Shown: positions 1 through 9,097, counted from the stretch's first letter. The stretch: 64,000 bases of DNA from Paenibacillus piri (GCF_004354045.1 NZ_SMRT01000001.1:744001-808000), one strand, 5' to 3'. The notes: generated by a model not told the origin, from the sequence alone. Numbers and translations: made by a program.

Positions 1-864
1 CTGGCCTTGACCGCATGCGGGACAATCCGATCTGCGTGCTTTGCTGACATCAACCGCCGAATGTTGATTGTACCATAAGTCCCAATGAACCATTTTGCGG
101 TTCAGCTGTTCCTTTGCACCCACCAGCAGCTTGAACGCCTCGGTCGATTGATGCGAGGCGACGGTATGAATGATCGGACCGATTACGCCGGCCGTATCGC
201 AGGTTTCGGTCGTGCCCTGGGCAGGCGCTTGTCCGAACAGGCACCGCAAGCACGGCGTTACGCCGGGGATGACGGTCAAGGATACGCCGCGCGAACTGAC
301 CGCCCCGCCGTATATCCAAGGAATGCCCAGCTTCTGGCTAACATCGTTGATCAGGAAGCGAACGCTGAAATTATCCGTGCCGTCGAGGATCAGATCGACG
401 CCGGATAGCAGTTCCTCGGCATTGGTCGGGTTCAGGTCGCATACGACAGGTTCGAGCTCGACGAGCGAGTTCGCCTGCTTCAGCCGGTCCGCCGCAGCGA
501 TCGCTTTCGGCGCAGATGCGGTCGCATCCGCTTCGTCGTAAAGCATTTGGCGCTGCAGATTGCTGGCCTCGACAAAATCGCGGTCGATCAGCCGGACGAA
601 GCCGACGCCGGCCCGCACCATATGATTGGCCAGCACAGTTCCTAGCGCCCCCATCCCGACAATCGCCACACGGGATTGGATCAGCTTGGCCTGGCCCTGC
701 TCGCCGATCGGAGCGAACAGCAGCTGCCGCGAGTAACGGGCTGCCGAAAAAGCCGTTGGAGCGTCGGTTGAAACGGGGCTGTTAAGTACAAGGGGCTCGT
801 TAGGCTCGTTGGAACCTTTTGATCGGTAAGTCTGTATAGACCCGCTATCGGTTTCGATATTCAT
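1..864 (-). CDS. moeB: MoeB/ThiF-family adenylyltransferase (3' end beyond window)
   Basis: The frame is open from an ATG at 864 to the left window edge (288 codons, no stop), so the C-terminus is missing. It activates the C-terminal glycine of a MoaD or ThiS ubiquitin-like sulfur carrier by adenylation in the cytoplasm. After a poorly conserved leader of about 40 residues comes the typical RYSRQ opening and a nucleotide-binding loop, VAIVGMGALGT. The conserved RDFVEASNLQRQ segment and DGTDNF follow, then a CLRC pair and a later CPAC pair, the usual four zinc ligands. An AAGGAG site lies just upstream of the start. The MoaD-MoaE fusion precedes it by 56 bases on the same strand, so molybdopterin synthesis is the likely job. 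ThiF cannot be excluded from the domain alone. Confidence is high for the family and moderate for the exact name. Confidence 0.85.
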   Translation of the reverse strand, partial: MNIETDSGSIQTYRSKGSNEPNEPLVLNSPVSTDAPTAFSAARYSRQLLFAPIGEQGQAKLIQSRVAIVGMGALGTVLANHMVRAGVGFVRLIDRDFVEASNLQRQMLYDEADATASAPKAIAAADRLKQANSLVELEPVVCDLNPTNAEELLSGVDLILDGTDNFSVRFLINDVSQKLGIPWIYGGAVSSRGVSLTVIPGVTPCLRCLFGQAPAQGTTETCDTAGVIGPIIHTVASHQSTEAFKLLVGAKEQLNRKMVHWDLWYNQHSAVDVSKARRSDCPACGQGQ

Positions 865-920
865 GATGTCAATGTCTCCTTATTTGCAGATTAAATGCGG
901 CGGGCGGTGCGGCCCGCTGC

Positions 921-1610
921 CTATGTTAAAGGATTCCAAGGTCCCTGCTGGTGGCCTTTCCATTCGGAGCCGTCCTCCCAAATTTCTTTTTTCCAAATCG
1001 GCACGATTTGCTTCAACCGTTCAATTGCGTGCCGGCTGGCCTCATAAACCGCATCACGGTGCGGTGCGGAAACGGCGATGACGACGCTGATTTCGCCGAT
1101 ATTGACGCGGCCGAGCCGGTGGGTCACCGCACAAAGGGCGCCATCCCAGCGTTCGCCGATCTCCTGGATGATTTGCTGCATCGTTTTGAGCGCCATCGGC
1201 TCGTAAGCTTCGTAGTCCAAAAGGACGGTGCGCTTGCCATGGGTCCATTCGCGGGTCGTTCCGATAAACGTCAGCGCCGCGCCGTTGTTCGGATGCATCA
1301 CCTTGGCACTGACGGCCTCTGCCGAGATCGCCTCCCGGGTAATTTCCGCAAGCTGCGGCTGCCCGCCGGAAACGGGCGGAATGACCGCGATCTCGTCGCC
1401 AATCCCGATCGGCAGGTCGTCCTCGGCGTAGCTCTGATTTACAGCGACGAAAGCATGCCTAAGCGCCGCGGCCGCCTGCGGGTAGCAAGCCATCAACCGT
1501 TCCTTTAAAAGCGCCGGCGTCAGCGGATCCGTCTGCTCCCAATCGAGCTCAACCAACGGGCCGCCCAATTGCTCAGCGAGTCCGGCGAATACGTATATGT
1601 GCAGCTTCAT
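921..1610 (-). CDS. MoaD-MoaE fusion, molybdopterin synthase
   Basis: 229 residues. Residues 1-83 form a MoaD-like beta-grasp sulfur carrier ending in PPVSGG, with Gly82-Gly83. Residues 85-229 are MoaE, the large subunit of molybdopterin synthase, recognisable from the FIGTTRE segment, a conserved HRLG, APHRDA and the active-site IPIWKKE lysines. The synthase transfers two sulfurs from the MoaD thiocarboxylate to precursor Z. Here the glycine pair that must carry the thiocarboxylate is internal, so it has to be released by cleavage or act in an unusual way. Such fusions are known, for example mycobacterial MoaX. A GGGGTGAT sequence precedes the ATG. The next gene, 56 bases downstream, is the MoeB-like activating enzyme, its expected partner. 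Confidence 0.92.
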   Translation of the reverse strand: MKLHIYVFAGLAEQLGGPLVELDWEQTDPLTPALLKERLMACYPQAAAALRHAFVAVNQSYAEDDLPIGIGDEIAVIPPVSGGQPQLAEITREAISAEAVSAKVMHPNNGAALTFIGTTREWTHGKRTVLLDYEAYEPMALKTMQQIIQEIGERWDGALCAVTHRLGRVNIGEISVVIAVSAPHRDAVYEASRHAIERLKQIVPIWKKEIWEDGSEWKGHQQGPWNPLT

Positions 1611-1820
1611 TCAAGATCACCCCAGTATCGGACTACGGTCCGGAGTTTAATTATATAAGTTGAACTGATGGGTTTTCGTTTCATTGAAAAAGATTTATTC
1701 CACAGCAACGATTGTGAAAGGATGCTAAGAAATGCTGCAATTGTACATTCCTGAATACGCAGCGAAGCCAAAGCTTCACTTTGCCGGGCTATTTAAGCAT
1801 ACCATAACTTGACGGGTTAA

Positions 1821-1829
1821 TGGTATAAT
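1821..1829 (+). promoter_or_regulatory. Extended -10 promoter
   Basis: TGGTATAAT matches the SigA extended -10 (TGnTATAAT). It lies about 55 bases upstream of the small molybdopterin-domain-like gene. No good -35 is found at the right distance (accata at 1801-1806), which extended -10 promoters tolerate. The TTGACG at 1809-1814 is only 9 bases away, too close to be its -35. Confidence 0.5.
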
Positions 1830-1883
1830 AAGGGTTACTTGAAAAGGATGAAGCAGGTTAAGTCGGGCGATGGAGGTTTAGCG

Positions 1884-2342
1884 ATGAAAATTAGCATATG
1901 GGATGAAGCGATCGGGAATGCGCAGTTATCGACGGAGGAATTGAAGCAGGCGGCGCCGCTGCATGTGACTTTGGAGGACCGGGTGCCGGGTGTGGAGGGT
2001 CGGGCATTCGATGTAAAAGCTTGGTACCGCGCGCAGAGACGGCAGCGTTCGCCGGAGGAAAACGGAGGCGAGCCTCTTTTTATGACCGTGGAGGCGGTCG
2101 ATGAATTTCAGGCGACGATCCCATGGGATGAGCTGGATCAAGCTGTTTTCTTGTATGAGCAGAACGGCGCTCCATTGCAGAAGGGATTCCCGATTCGGCT
2201 GTACGTCCCGGATGGCAGCAGCGAATGCCTGAACGTGAAGAGCGTCGTGTCGATCCGATTCGGCTACCGGCATCCCGTTGAGAAAGCGACTTACGGCTTC
2301 AAAAACGAAGTGTCGATTGAAGAGCTTAAGCTGAAAAAATAG
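1884..2342 (+). CDS. Small protein resembling the C-terminal half of a sulfite-oxidase-type molybdopterin domain
   Basis: 152 residues from the ATG at 1884, chosen because GGAGG (1872-1876) sits 7 bases upstream. An in-frame TTG at 1839 has no such site. The part VEAVDEFQATIPWDEL, then FLYEQNGAPLQKGFPIRLYVP and KSVVSIRF, follows the pattern of the oxidoreductase molybdopterin-binding fold seen in YedY/SUOX proteins. The N-terminal part carrying the molybdenum-binding cysteine is absent, and there is no signal peptide or membrane segment. It is transcribed divergently from the molybdenum cofactor genes. The function is unknown; it may be a cofactor-binding or structural relative rather than an enzyme. 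The resemblance is by eye only. Confidence 0.6.
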   Translation: MKISIWDEAIGNAQLSTEELKQAAPLHVTLEDRVPGVEGRAFDVKAWYRAQRRQRSPEENGGEPLFMTVEAVDEFQATIPWDELDQAVFLYEQNGAPLQKGFPIRLYVPDGSSECLNVKSVVSIRFGYRHPVEKATYGFKNEVSIEELKLKK

Positions 2343-2492
2343 AAGGGCTGGAAGTCCGATGAATAAGAAGCGGGAAGGGGAACGTTCTGAAATTTATCGG
2401 ACCTCCGAAGAAAATTAATGAACCTGGCAGGATACAATATACGGGATAAACGCCGTTAACGGCTTGATACATATAGAAGGAGGGTGGCTGAA

Positions 2493-3995
2493 ATGACTTC
2501 ACCGCAGGTGCGGCTGCGGATCCTTCACACGAATGATCTTCACAGCCATTTTGAACAGATGCCGCCCATTGCCTCCGCCTTCCGAGAGCTTCGCGCCGCA
2601 GCAGGCGCAGAGCATACGCTTACGCTGGATATTGGCGACCACCTCGACCGCATGCGGCCGGAAACGGAAGGCAGCTGCGGCTCGGCGAACAGGGCCGTCA
2701 TGATCGAAACCGGCTACGAGGCGGTGACGATCGGCAATAATGAAGGGCTGACCTTTACGCCGCATGAGCTGGAGGCGCTATACGGCTCCGATGTCAGCTT
2801 TAAAGTATTGTGCAGCAATTTGCTCGATGCGGAAACCGGCCGGGTGCCGTCATGGGGTGTGCCGTATCACATTGTCGAAAAAGCCGGCATACGCATCGGT
2901 TTGATCGGTGTAACGGCCTATTTCACGGAATTTTACCGGTTGCTGGGCTGGGCCATTCAAGAACCAGTTGCGGTGACGGCCCAACTGGTCCGCGAGCTGC
3001 GCCCCCGGACGGATCTCGTTATCGTGCTGTCCCATCTGGGGCTGCGCAACGACGAAAGGATGGCCGCCGACATCCCGGGCATCGATCTTATCCTCGGAGG
3101 GCATACGCATCATTTGCTGGAAAAGCCGCTGCGCATCGGCAGCACCATGATTTGCGCCGCCGGCAAATACGGTCAATATTACGGTGTCGTGGATGTGCGG
3201 ATGGACGCATTGACACGCAAGCCCGTTGCAATGGAAGGCTATGTCCGGCAGGTACATAACGGAGCATGGGCTGAAGCGGACACCGCCGACAGCGCAGACG
3301 CCGCCAAAACCGCAGATGCCGCTCCAGATGATGATCGGGTGTCGGCTATCATCAGGCGCTACAAAGCGAGCTCCGATCAAGTGCTGATGCGCGAGGTCGC
3401 TTATTTGCAGGAGCCGTTGCCGGCCGAATGGTATTCGGAAGCTCCGCTTGGCAACCTGCTTGCCGCCGGCTTGCGGAAGCGGGTAGGCGGGGACTTGGCG
3501 CTTGTCAATGCCGGCCAGTTTTTGAGCGGACTGGCGCAAGGCCCGGTCTCGGCCGGCCGGCTACTGGAAATATGCCCGTCTCCGATCAATCCGTGCCGGA
3601 TGGTGCTTGCCGGAGAGCATATATTGCAAGCGCTGGAGCAGTCATTGCTGCCTGAATTTATGGAAAAGCCGCTGCTCGGCTTCGGCTTTCGCGGCAAAGT
3701 GCTCGGCATGCTCAATATCGACGGCCTGCAGGTCGAATACGATAGCGCTGCCCCGGCCTACTCAAAAATTAGCCGGGCGTGGCTCGGCGACGAGCTTCTG
3801 ACCGCCGACAAACACTACAACGTCGCTACCATTGACATGTTCACGTTCGGCGTCGGCTACCCGTCGCTGTCCAAAGGCGAACAGGTGCAATATTTTCTTC
3901 CCGAGTTTATCCGCGACATATTGCGGCTGGAGCTTCAGGATACGCAGGCGATCGAGCAGAGCCGCAGCCGGCGGTGGCACTCCGCATCGTCCTGA
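2493..3995 (+). CDS. yunD: YunD-type bimodular metallophosphoesterase (5'-nucleotidase family)
   Basis: 500 residues from the ATG at 2493, 9 bases after GGAGG (2479-2483). The upstream GTG at 2484 overlaps the ribosome site and is unlikely. The N-terminal calcineurin-like domain shows HTNDLHSHF, DIGDHLDR, IGNNEGL (the NN variant usual in YunD rather than GNHE), LSHLG and GGHTHH, which bind two metals. The C-terminal 5'-nucleotidase domain contains LALVNAGQFLSGL. There is no signal peptide, so it should act inside the cell on nucleotides or related phosphate esters, unlike secreted UshA. An alanine/aspartate-rich stretch around residues 260-280 is a local insertion. It stands alone and ends before a strong hairpin. 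Confidence 0.85.
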   Translation: MTSPQVRLRILHTNDLHSHFEQMPPIASAFRELRAAAGAEHTLTLDIGDHLDRMRPETEGSCGSANRAVMIETGYEAVTIGNNEGLTFTPHELEALYGSDVSFKVLCSNLLDAETGRVPSWGVPYHIVEKAGIRIGLIGVTAYFTEFYRLLGWAIQEPVAVTAQLVRELRPRTDLVIVLSHLGLRNDERMAADIPGIDLILGGHTHHLLEKPLRIGSTMICAAGKYGQYYGVVDVRMDALTRKPVAMEGYVRQVHNGAWAEADTADSADAAKTADAAPDDDRVSAIIRRYKASSDQVLMREVAYLQEPLPAEWYSEAPLGNLLAAGLRKRVGGDLALVNAGQFLSGLAQGPVSAGRLLEICPSPINPCRMVLAGEHILQALEQSLLPEFMEKPLLGFGFRGKVLGMLNIDGLQVEYDSAAPAYSKISRAWLGDELLTADKHYNVATIDMFTFGVGYPSLSKGEQVQYFLPEFIRDILRLELQDTQAIEQSRSRRWHSASS

Positions 3996-4044
3996 GGAGG
4001 AAACGACCGCGGGAAACCGATCGATGAAGCGTACAACCGGAATA

Positions 4045-4085
4045 AGGAAAAGGCCGTTCGGCAATTTACCGGGCGGCCTTTTCCT
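4045..4085. terminator. Intrinsic terminator between convergent yunD and uppP
   Basis: Two perfectly complementary 12-base arms (AGGAAAAGGCCG at 4045-4056 and CGGCCTTTTCCT at 4074-4085) enclose a 17-base loop. It lies between two convergent genes, and its A- and T-rich outer arms could serve both strands. Confidence 0.8.
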
Positions 4086-4107
4086 GTTTGGCGGGCTGAA
4101 CGTTTTT

Positions 4108-4920
4108 TTAGAAAATGAAATAAATCGCGAATAAAATGGCAACTGCAAAACGGTAATATGCAAAATAAGTAAGCTTCATTGTGGATACCAGCTTGATAAA
4201 GGTGACGACCGCGAGCAGAGCGACAATGAACGATACGATAAATCCGACTGCAAAAAAGCCGACTATGTCCATCGTAAACATATGGTACGACTTTAGCAGC
4301 GACAGTCCGGACGCCGCGAACATGAGAGGCACCGCCATGATGAAGGTGAAGTCTGCGGAAGCGCCCCGGCTGACGCCTGTCAGCATACCGCCTGCAATGG
4401 TTGCACCCGAACGGGAAAAGCCCGGCCATACGACCGCCAATATTTGATAGAGGCCGATGTAAAACGCCTGCTTGTACGAAATATCGTCCAGCTCGACAGC
4501 CGTCTTCGGCGTCGTCGATTTTTCGGCGATGATCAGCAATATTCCCCCGACGATCAGGCTGAGCACTACGGTTTTCGGACTGAACAAATATTTGTCGACC
4601 CAATGGTTCAACAATAATCCGGCTATCCCCGCCGGCAAAATACCGATTAAAATATGGATGAGATTCAGCTGCTTTTTGCCGGTCCGCTCAGGGTCTTTTT
4701 GCAGACCGAACAGTCGGAGAATTCGTTTCCAGTACAGCACGACGATCGCCATGATGGCGCCCAACTGGATGACGACTTCAAAAACTTTCAGCATCTCATT
4801 CTCTTCAGGAATACCGAGCAGAGCTTGCGTTAAAATCATATGGCCCGTCGAAGAAACAGGCAAAAATTCGGTAAGCCCTTCTACAATACCCAGGATGATC
4901 GAAACCCAATAACTTAGCAT
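4108..4920 (-). CDS. uppP: Undecaprenyl-diphosphatase UppP/BacA
   Basis: 270 residues, the normal family length. It dephosphorylates undecaprenyl pyrophosphate to recycle the lipid carrier for peptidoglycan and other wall polymers, and confers bacitracin tolerance. The family signatures are present: EGLTEFLPVSSTGH near residue 14 and the PGFSRSGATI loop with the catalytic Ser/Arg around residue 165. About seven or eight hydrophobic membrane segments follow, ending in a very hydrophobic tail. GGAGG lies 5 bases before the ATG. It is monocistronic and converges on yunD. Confidence 0.95.
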   Translation of the reverse strand: MLSYWVSIILGIVEGLTEFLPVSSTGHMILTQALLGIPEENEMLKVFEVVIQLGAIMAIVVLYWKRILRLFGLQKDPERTGKKQLNLIHILIGILPAGIAGLLLNHWVDKYLFSPKTVVLSLIVGGILLIIAEKSTTPKTAVELDDISYKQAFYIGLYQILAVVWPGFSRSGATIAGGMLTGVSRGASADFTFIMAVPLMFAASGLSLLKSYHMFTMDIVGFFAVGFIVSFIVALLAVVTFIKLVSTMKLTYFAYYRFAVAILFAIYFIF

Positions 4921-5221
4921 AAAAGCCTCCTACTTTTTTTGTACAAACCTATTTTATTTTAGCTCGTATTGAAAAGCCGTACAACTGTTAGTTTTAGCTT
5001 TACGCAATCTTCAAGCACGATGGACATCCGAAGGCGCTTTTTATCCGTAAAACTCGCGTTCCGTATATCGCGCAGCGCAGCGTGAACCGTCTTGTTTTTG
5101 TCAGAGGGTTTAAAAAAATTGTCGAATTATGGAATTTACTTATTGCTCTTTTCAAATGAATCCAGTACATTTATGCTTAGGTAACTCTCAACTTCCGATG
5201 AAAGAAGACGTGGTTGCACAT
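4921..5221. other. Intergenic region between uppP and the HD-GYP gene
   Basis: Holds the uppP ribosome site (4926-4930) and the divergent upstream regions of both genes. An open frame continues upstream of the HD-GYP gene to an ATG at 5129, but that leader looks unlike the protein family. No riboswitch or clear promoter was recognised. Confidence 0.4.
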
Positions 5222-6325
5222 ATGCGTTTGCTGCCTTTGAACATGGTTCGACCCGGGATGAAGCTGGGGAAGAGAATATACAACGAAGAAGGAACGGTTC
5301 TTCTCGGGGAACAAGTCGAATTGACGCAAATGCTGATTAATCGGTTGGGCAAACACGGAATCGATTTTATCTACATTGCCGATCCTCGCACGGATGATAT
5401 AGAAATTCCGGACATGTTGAGCGACGGGACGAGACTGCGGGCCATTTCGGAAGTGCGCACCGCTTTCCGCAAGCTGATGGATGATTCAGCCAAGCGAAAG
5501 TCGGTCGGCTTTGTGCAGCTGGGTAGGGTGTTTCGCGACGTCATGAGTCTGATTATCGACGATTTGAGCGGCCATGGTGATGCGATGATCATGCTGACCA
5601 ATATAAGCGTCATGGATGATTATTTGTACCAGCATTCGTTGAACGTATGCATGTATACAACAATGCTGGGGATGGCTTACGGTTACAACCGTGAAGAGCT
5701 GATGACGATTGGCCTTGGAGCGCTGCTGCATGATATCGGCAAAACGCAAATTCCGATTGAGCTGCTGCGCAAAAATGCGAAGCTGACCGAGGACGAGTTC
5801 GCCTGCATCAAGAAGCATGCCGAATACGGCTACCTGCTGTTGAAGGACGAGCCTAATATTCCGCTTCTCGCCGCGCACTGCGCGTTCCAGCATCATGAAC
5901 GGCTGAACGGGAGCGGGTACCCGCGCGGACTGAAAGGCTCTGAAATCCATGACTATGCGCGCTGGATCGGGCTGGTCGATTCCTACGACGCGATGACCAC
6001 GCACCGGGTATACCGCAAAGCGATGCTGCCTCATCAAGCGATGGAGGTTATATTTACCGGCACGGAATCGCTTTACGATATAAGCAAGATCGAATTGTTT
6101 CGCGATAAAATCGCGATTTATCCGATCGGGCTGACCGTTACGCTCAATACCGGGGAATCCGGAACCGTTGTCGGTTTGAACAATATCGTTCCGCAGCGGC
6201 CGATTGTACGGCTGCTGACAAATGAAGCCGGAGAAGAGATCAGCTCGCCGCAGGACGTCGATTTGTCCAGAAGGCTGTCGCTGATGATCACCGGTGTGAA
6301 CGAGTCCGAAATGGTATCGTTCTGA
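5222..6325 (+). CDS. HD-GYP domain protein, putative cyclic-di-GMP phosphodiesterase
   Basis: 367 residues from the ATG at 5222. This start is chosen because MRLLPLNMVRPGMKLGK is the usual family opening; the frame extends upstream to 5129 (398 residues) without recognisable sequence, and no start has a good ribosome site. An N-terminal DUF3391-like region is followed by the HD-GYP core, with HDIGK as metal ligands, HHERLNGSGYP as the second signature and a DSYDAMTTHR motif. A small C-terminal beta-rich extension follows. Proteins with intact motifs degrade c-di-GMP or related dinucleotides. There is no signal peptide or membrane segment. The gene stands alone. Confidence 0.85.
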   Translation: MRLLPLNMVRPGMKLGKRIYNEEGTVLLGEQVELTQMLINRLGKHGIDFIYIADPRTDDIEIPDMLSDGTRLRAISEVRTAFRKLMDDSAKRKSVGFVQLGRVFRDVMSLIIDDLSGHGDAMIMLTNISVMDDYLYQHSLNVCMYTTMLGMAYGYNREELMTIGLGALLHDIGKTQIPIELLRKNAKLTEDEFACIKKHAEYGYLLLKDEPNIPLLAAHCAFQHHERLNGSGYPRGLKGSEIHDYARWIGLVDSYDAMTTHRVYRKAMLPHQAMEVIFTGTESLYDISKIELFRDKIAIYPIGLTVTLNTGESGTVVGLNNIVPQRPIVRLLTNEAGEEISSPQDVDLSRRLSLMITGVNESEMVSF

Positions 6326-6365
6326 ATCATGTATATCGCCGTAATTCCATCATTCATATCGTTCA

Positions 6366-6403
6366 ATCGCCGCCGACCGCCTGAACAGGAGGGAAGCGGC
6401 GAT
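6366..6403 (+). terminator. Hairpin terminator after the HD-GYP gene
   Basis: Complementary arms ATCGCCGC (6366-6373) and GCGGCGAT (6396-6403) are followed by TTGCTTT. The loop is 22 bases and the T-tract is imperfect, so the call is moderate. Confidence 0.5.
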
Positions 6404-6500
6404 TTGCTTTGGCTGCGATTTCAGTTTCATTTTCATTTTTAGGCGTCATAAGCTACAATAGGTGGTAAAAATAACTTAAGAGTCAGGTGTGAAATACTAG

Positions 6501-7637
6501 ATGATACATAAAATAAATCCCGAGGCTACAGCCATTACCCCTCAGAACGATCCGTGGGATCCGATCCGTTCGCTGCAGCGGCACGGGAAGCACGTTCTTA
6601 CGAGTGTCGAGCTGACCGTGACGAATCTGTGCAATATGCGCTGCGAGCATTGTGCGGTAGGGGAAACGTTAACGATGACGGAAGGACCGCGTATCCCGCT
6701 CGCCCAGGTGATGAAACGGCTCGATCAGGTCGATCGGTTGGAGACGATCAGCATTACCGGCGGCGAGCCGAGCTTTCATGAAGCAACGGTGCGGGATTAT
6801 ATCGTCCCGCTGTTAAAATATGCCAGGGAGCGTGGCGTTCGCTCACAGCTGAATTCCAATTTGACGTTGGACCTGACCCGCTATGAAATGATGGCGCCCT
6901 ATTTGGATGTGATGCATATTTCTTTTAATTACACATCGGCGGAAGACTTTCATCGGGTTGGCTTTGTCCGTGCGGGCCGTCCGGTTCAGCGCGAGACCTC
7001 GGAGAAGCTGTACGAGCGGATGATGGAAAATACGGCTGCGCTCAGCCGCGGCGGCATGTTCGTATCGGCCGAATCGATGATTAATTACCGTACGCACGAG
7101 CGGCTGCCGGATATACACCGGATTATCGCGGAGATGGGCTGCAGACGTCATGAGGTGCACCCGATGTATCCGAGCTCGTTTGCCGCCGACCTGCCGCTGC
7201 TCTCGCTGAACGATTTCCGCGCCTCCATCCATCGGCTGTTGGACAGCCGCGATCCCGACATCTGGATGCTGTTCGGTACGCTGCCGTTTTATGCCTGCAG
7301 CAGCCTCGAAGAGGATCGGCGTCTGCTCGGCAGGCTGCGCCGGGAGCGCAACGTTACGGTGCGCAACGATCCCGACGGCCGCAACCGTCTGAATGTGAAT
7401 CTGTTCACAGGCGATGTCTATGTAACCGACTTTTCCGATGTTCCCGCCCAAGGCAGCATTCATACGGATACGCTGGAGCAGGTATTCGAAAAATGGAAGA
7501 CGCATCCGCTGAACGGTTCCGTCGACTGCTATTGCCCTGCGGCCCAATGCTGCGGGCCTAATCTGCTGGTTGTCGATTCCTACTATAAGGATGTTGATTT
7601 TACGACCCGAAAAGCTGTGGAAGATTCGGCATCCTGA
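6501..7637 (+). CDS. yfkAB: Radical SAM protein YfkAB (CxCxxxxC type)
   Basis: 378 residues. A radical SAM CxxxCxxC cluster motif is at Cys44-Cys48-Cys51, followed by the SAM-binding TGGEPS. The C-terminus carries C343-x-C345-x4-C350, the extra cysteine motif that defines the YfkAB subgroup and should bind a second iron-sulfur cluster. The protein should be cytosolic and reduce SAM to a 5'-deoxyadenosyl radical; the substrate is not known. AGGTG lies about 11 bases before the ATG. In B. subtilis the gene was first annotated as two genes (yfkA and yfkB), whereas here it is a single intact frame. Confidence 0.85.
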   Translation: MIHKINPEATAITPQNDPWDPIRSLQRHGKHVLTSVELTVTNLCNMRCEHCAVGETLTMTEGPRIPLAQVMKRLDQVDRLETISITGGEPSFHEATVRDYIVPLLKYARERGVRSQLNSNLTLDLTRYEMMAPYLDVMHISFNYTSAEDFHRVGFVRAGRPVQRETSEKLYERMMENTAALSRGGMFVSAESMINYRTHERLPDIHRIIAEMGCRRHEVHPMYPSSFAADLPLLSLNDFRASIHRLLDSRDPDIWMLFGTLPFYACSSLEEDRRLLGRLRRERNVTVRNDPDGRNRLNVNLFTGDVYVTDFSDVPAQGSIHTDTLEQVFEKWKTHPLNGSVDCYCPAAQCCGPNLLVVDSYYKDVDFTTRKAVEDSAS

Positions 7638-7731
7638 CGGGAATCCATGGGTTCAAGCTCCGCTGAAAGGCTGATCGCGATGGCGACATATTCAAAATAG
7701 ATGTCAAAAGCGAAAAGGAGTCTGAATATAA

Positions 7732-9081
7732 TTGAATGATAGCGGCTTTAATTGGAGCTTGATCGCTCTCTACGTGTGCATTGTTTTGTTGCTTGTCCTG
7801 TTGAACGGTTTTTTCGTCGCAGCTGAATTCGCTTTGGTCAAGGTGCGACAATCCCGGCTGCAGCAGCTGCAAAACGAAGGCGTCGGCAAGGCCAAATATG
7901 CGCTGGCGGTTACGCAAAAGCTGGATGCGTACTTATCGGCCACCCAGTTGGGCATCACGCTGGCTTCGCTCGGTCTGGGCTGGGTCGGCGAACCGGCGAT
8001 CTCCCATTTGATCGTAGACCCGCTGTTCCGTCTGCTACATTTGGAAACGGCCTGGTACAGCTCCGCGCTTTCCGTTTTTATCGGTTTTGTGACCATTACG
8101 TTTCTGCATATCGTATTGGGGGAGCTTGCGCCCAAATCGCTGGCGATTCAAAAATCGGAGCAAACCTCCTTGTGGCTCTCGGCGCCGCTACTCTACTTCT
8201 ACAAGCTGTTTTTTCCGGCCATCTGGGTTTTGAACCATGCGGCCAACCGGCTGCTGCGGATGATCGGGGTCGAACCCGCCTCGGAGCATGAAGCGGCGCA
8301 TACGGAGGAAGAAATCCGCATCCTGATGAATCAAAGCGCGAGAAGCGGCCATATCGACAAGGACGAGCTGGCGTTGTTTGAACATATATTTGAATTTTCC
8401 GACCGGGTGGCAAGGGAAATTATGCTGCCGCGGACCGATATGGACTGTTTGTTTCTGGAAAGCCCGTTCGCGGAAAATTTAAAGCTTGTTTATAGAACGA
8501 AGCATACCCGGTATCCCGTGGCGACGGAGGACAAGGATCATATTATCGGCTTCGTTCATATTACCGACCTGCTGACCGCCGATCCGGAAGAGGTTTACGA
8601 TCTTGCCGATTTTTTACGTCCGGTGCTGATGGTTGCGGAGTCCGCCGAAATCAGCAACGTGCTGAGGCTGATGCAGCGGAGGCATTCGCAGCTCGCCATT
8701 GTCGTCGACGAATACGGCGGAACGGCCGGCATGCTGACGACTGACGATATACTGGAGGAAATCGTCGGAGAACTCCATGATGAATTTGACGAGTTCGAAC
8801 GGCCGAGCGTCGAGAAGCGGGGCGACGTTTATTCCGTCGACGGGCGCGTGCTGCTGGAGGAATTGGACGACATGCTGTCGCTCGGCATCGTGGACGAAGA
8901 CGTCGATTCGATCGGCGGCTGGCTGTTTACTCGGTTTGAGGGGATTGTATCCAAAGGTAAAAAACTGGAGTACGGCGATTTTGTATTTGAAATAACGGAG
9001 GTCCGAAGACTGCGGATTATGCGAGTGTCGATAACCCGCCGCAATCCGCAGGCGCGTCTAAGCAATTCAACGACGGAATAG
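7732..9081 (+). CDS. Hemolysin-family CNNM/CBS-domain membrane protein
   Basis: 449 residues from a TTG at 7732, 11 bases after AAGGAG (7715-7720); no nearby ATG fits. The N-terminal DUF21/CNNM domain (residues about 1-190) has four hydrophobic segments and the GFFVAAEFALV opening. Two CBS domains follow (about 210-335), with MLPRTDMDCL and VVDEYGGTAGMLT, and then a CorC/HlyC C-terminal domain ending in RRLRIMRVSI. Family members are linked to magnesium or cobalt efflux; the hemolysin name is historical. It is followed 16 bases later by ytvI, so the two may be co-transcribed. Confidence 0.85.
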   Translation: MNDSGFNWSLIALYVCIVLLLVLLNGFFVAAEFALVKVRQSRLQQLQNEGVGKAKYALAVTQKLDAYLSATQLGITLASLGLGWVGEPAISHLIVDPLFRLLHLETAWYSSALSVFIGFVTITFLHIVLGELAPKSLAIQKSEQTSLWLSAPLLYFYKLFFPAIWVLNHAANRLLRMIGVEPASEHEAAHTEEEIRILMNQSARSGHIDKDELALFEHIFEFSDRVAREIMLPRTDMDCLFLESPFAENLKLVYRTKHTRYPVATEDKDHIIGFVHITDLLTADPEEVYDLADFLRPVLMVAESAEISNVLRLMQRRHSQLAIVVDEYGGTAGMLTTDDILEEIVGELHDEFDEFERPSVEKRGDVYSVDGRVLLEELDDMLSLGIVDEDVDSIGGWLFTRFEGIVSKGKKLEYGDFVFEITEVRRLRIMRVSITRRNPQARLSNSTTE

Positions 9082-9097
9082 AGGGGGCTGCCGGTGC

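Noticed and set aside
1809-1829. TTGACG plus TATAAT as a standard SigA promoter
   Set aside because: The spacing is only 9 bases; the TATAAT is better explained as an extended -10 element.
2359-2418. 19-residue ORF between the molybdopterin-like gene and yunD
   Set aside because: No convincing ribosome site and too short and polar to support.
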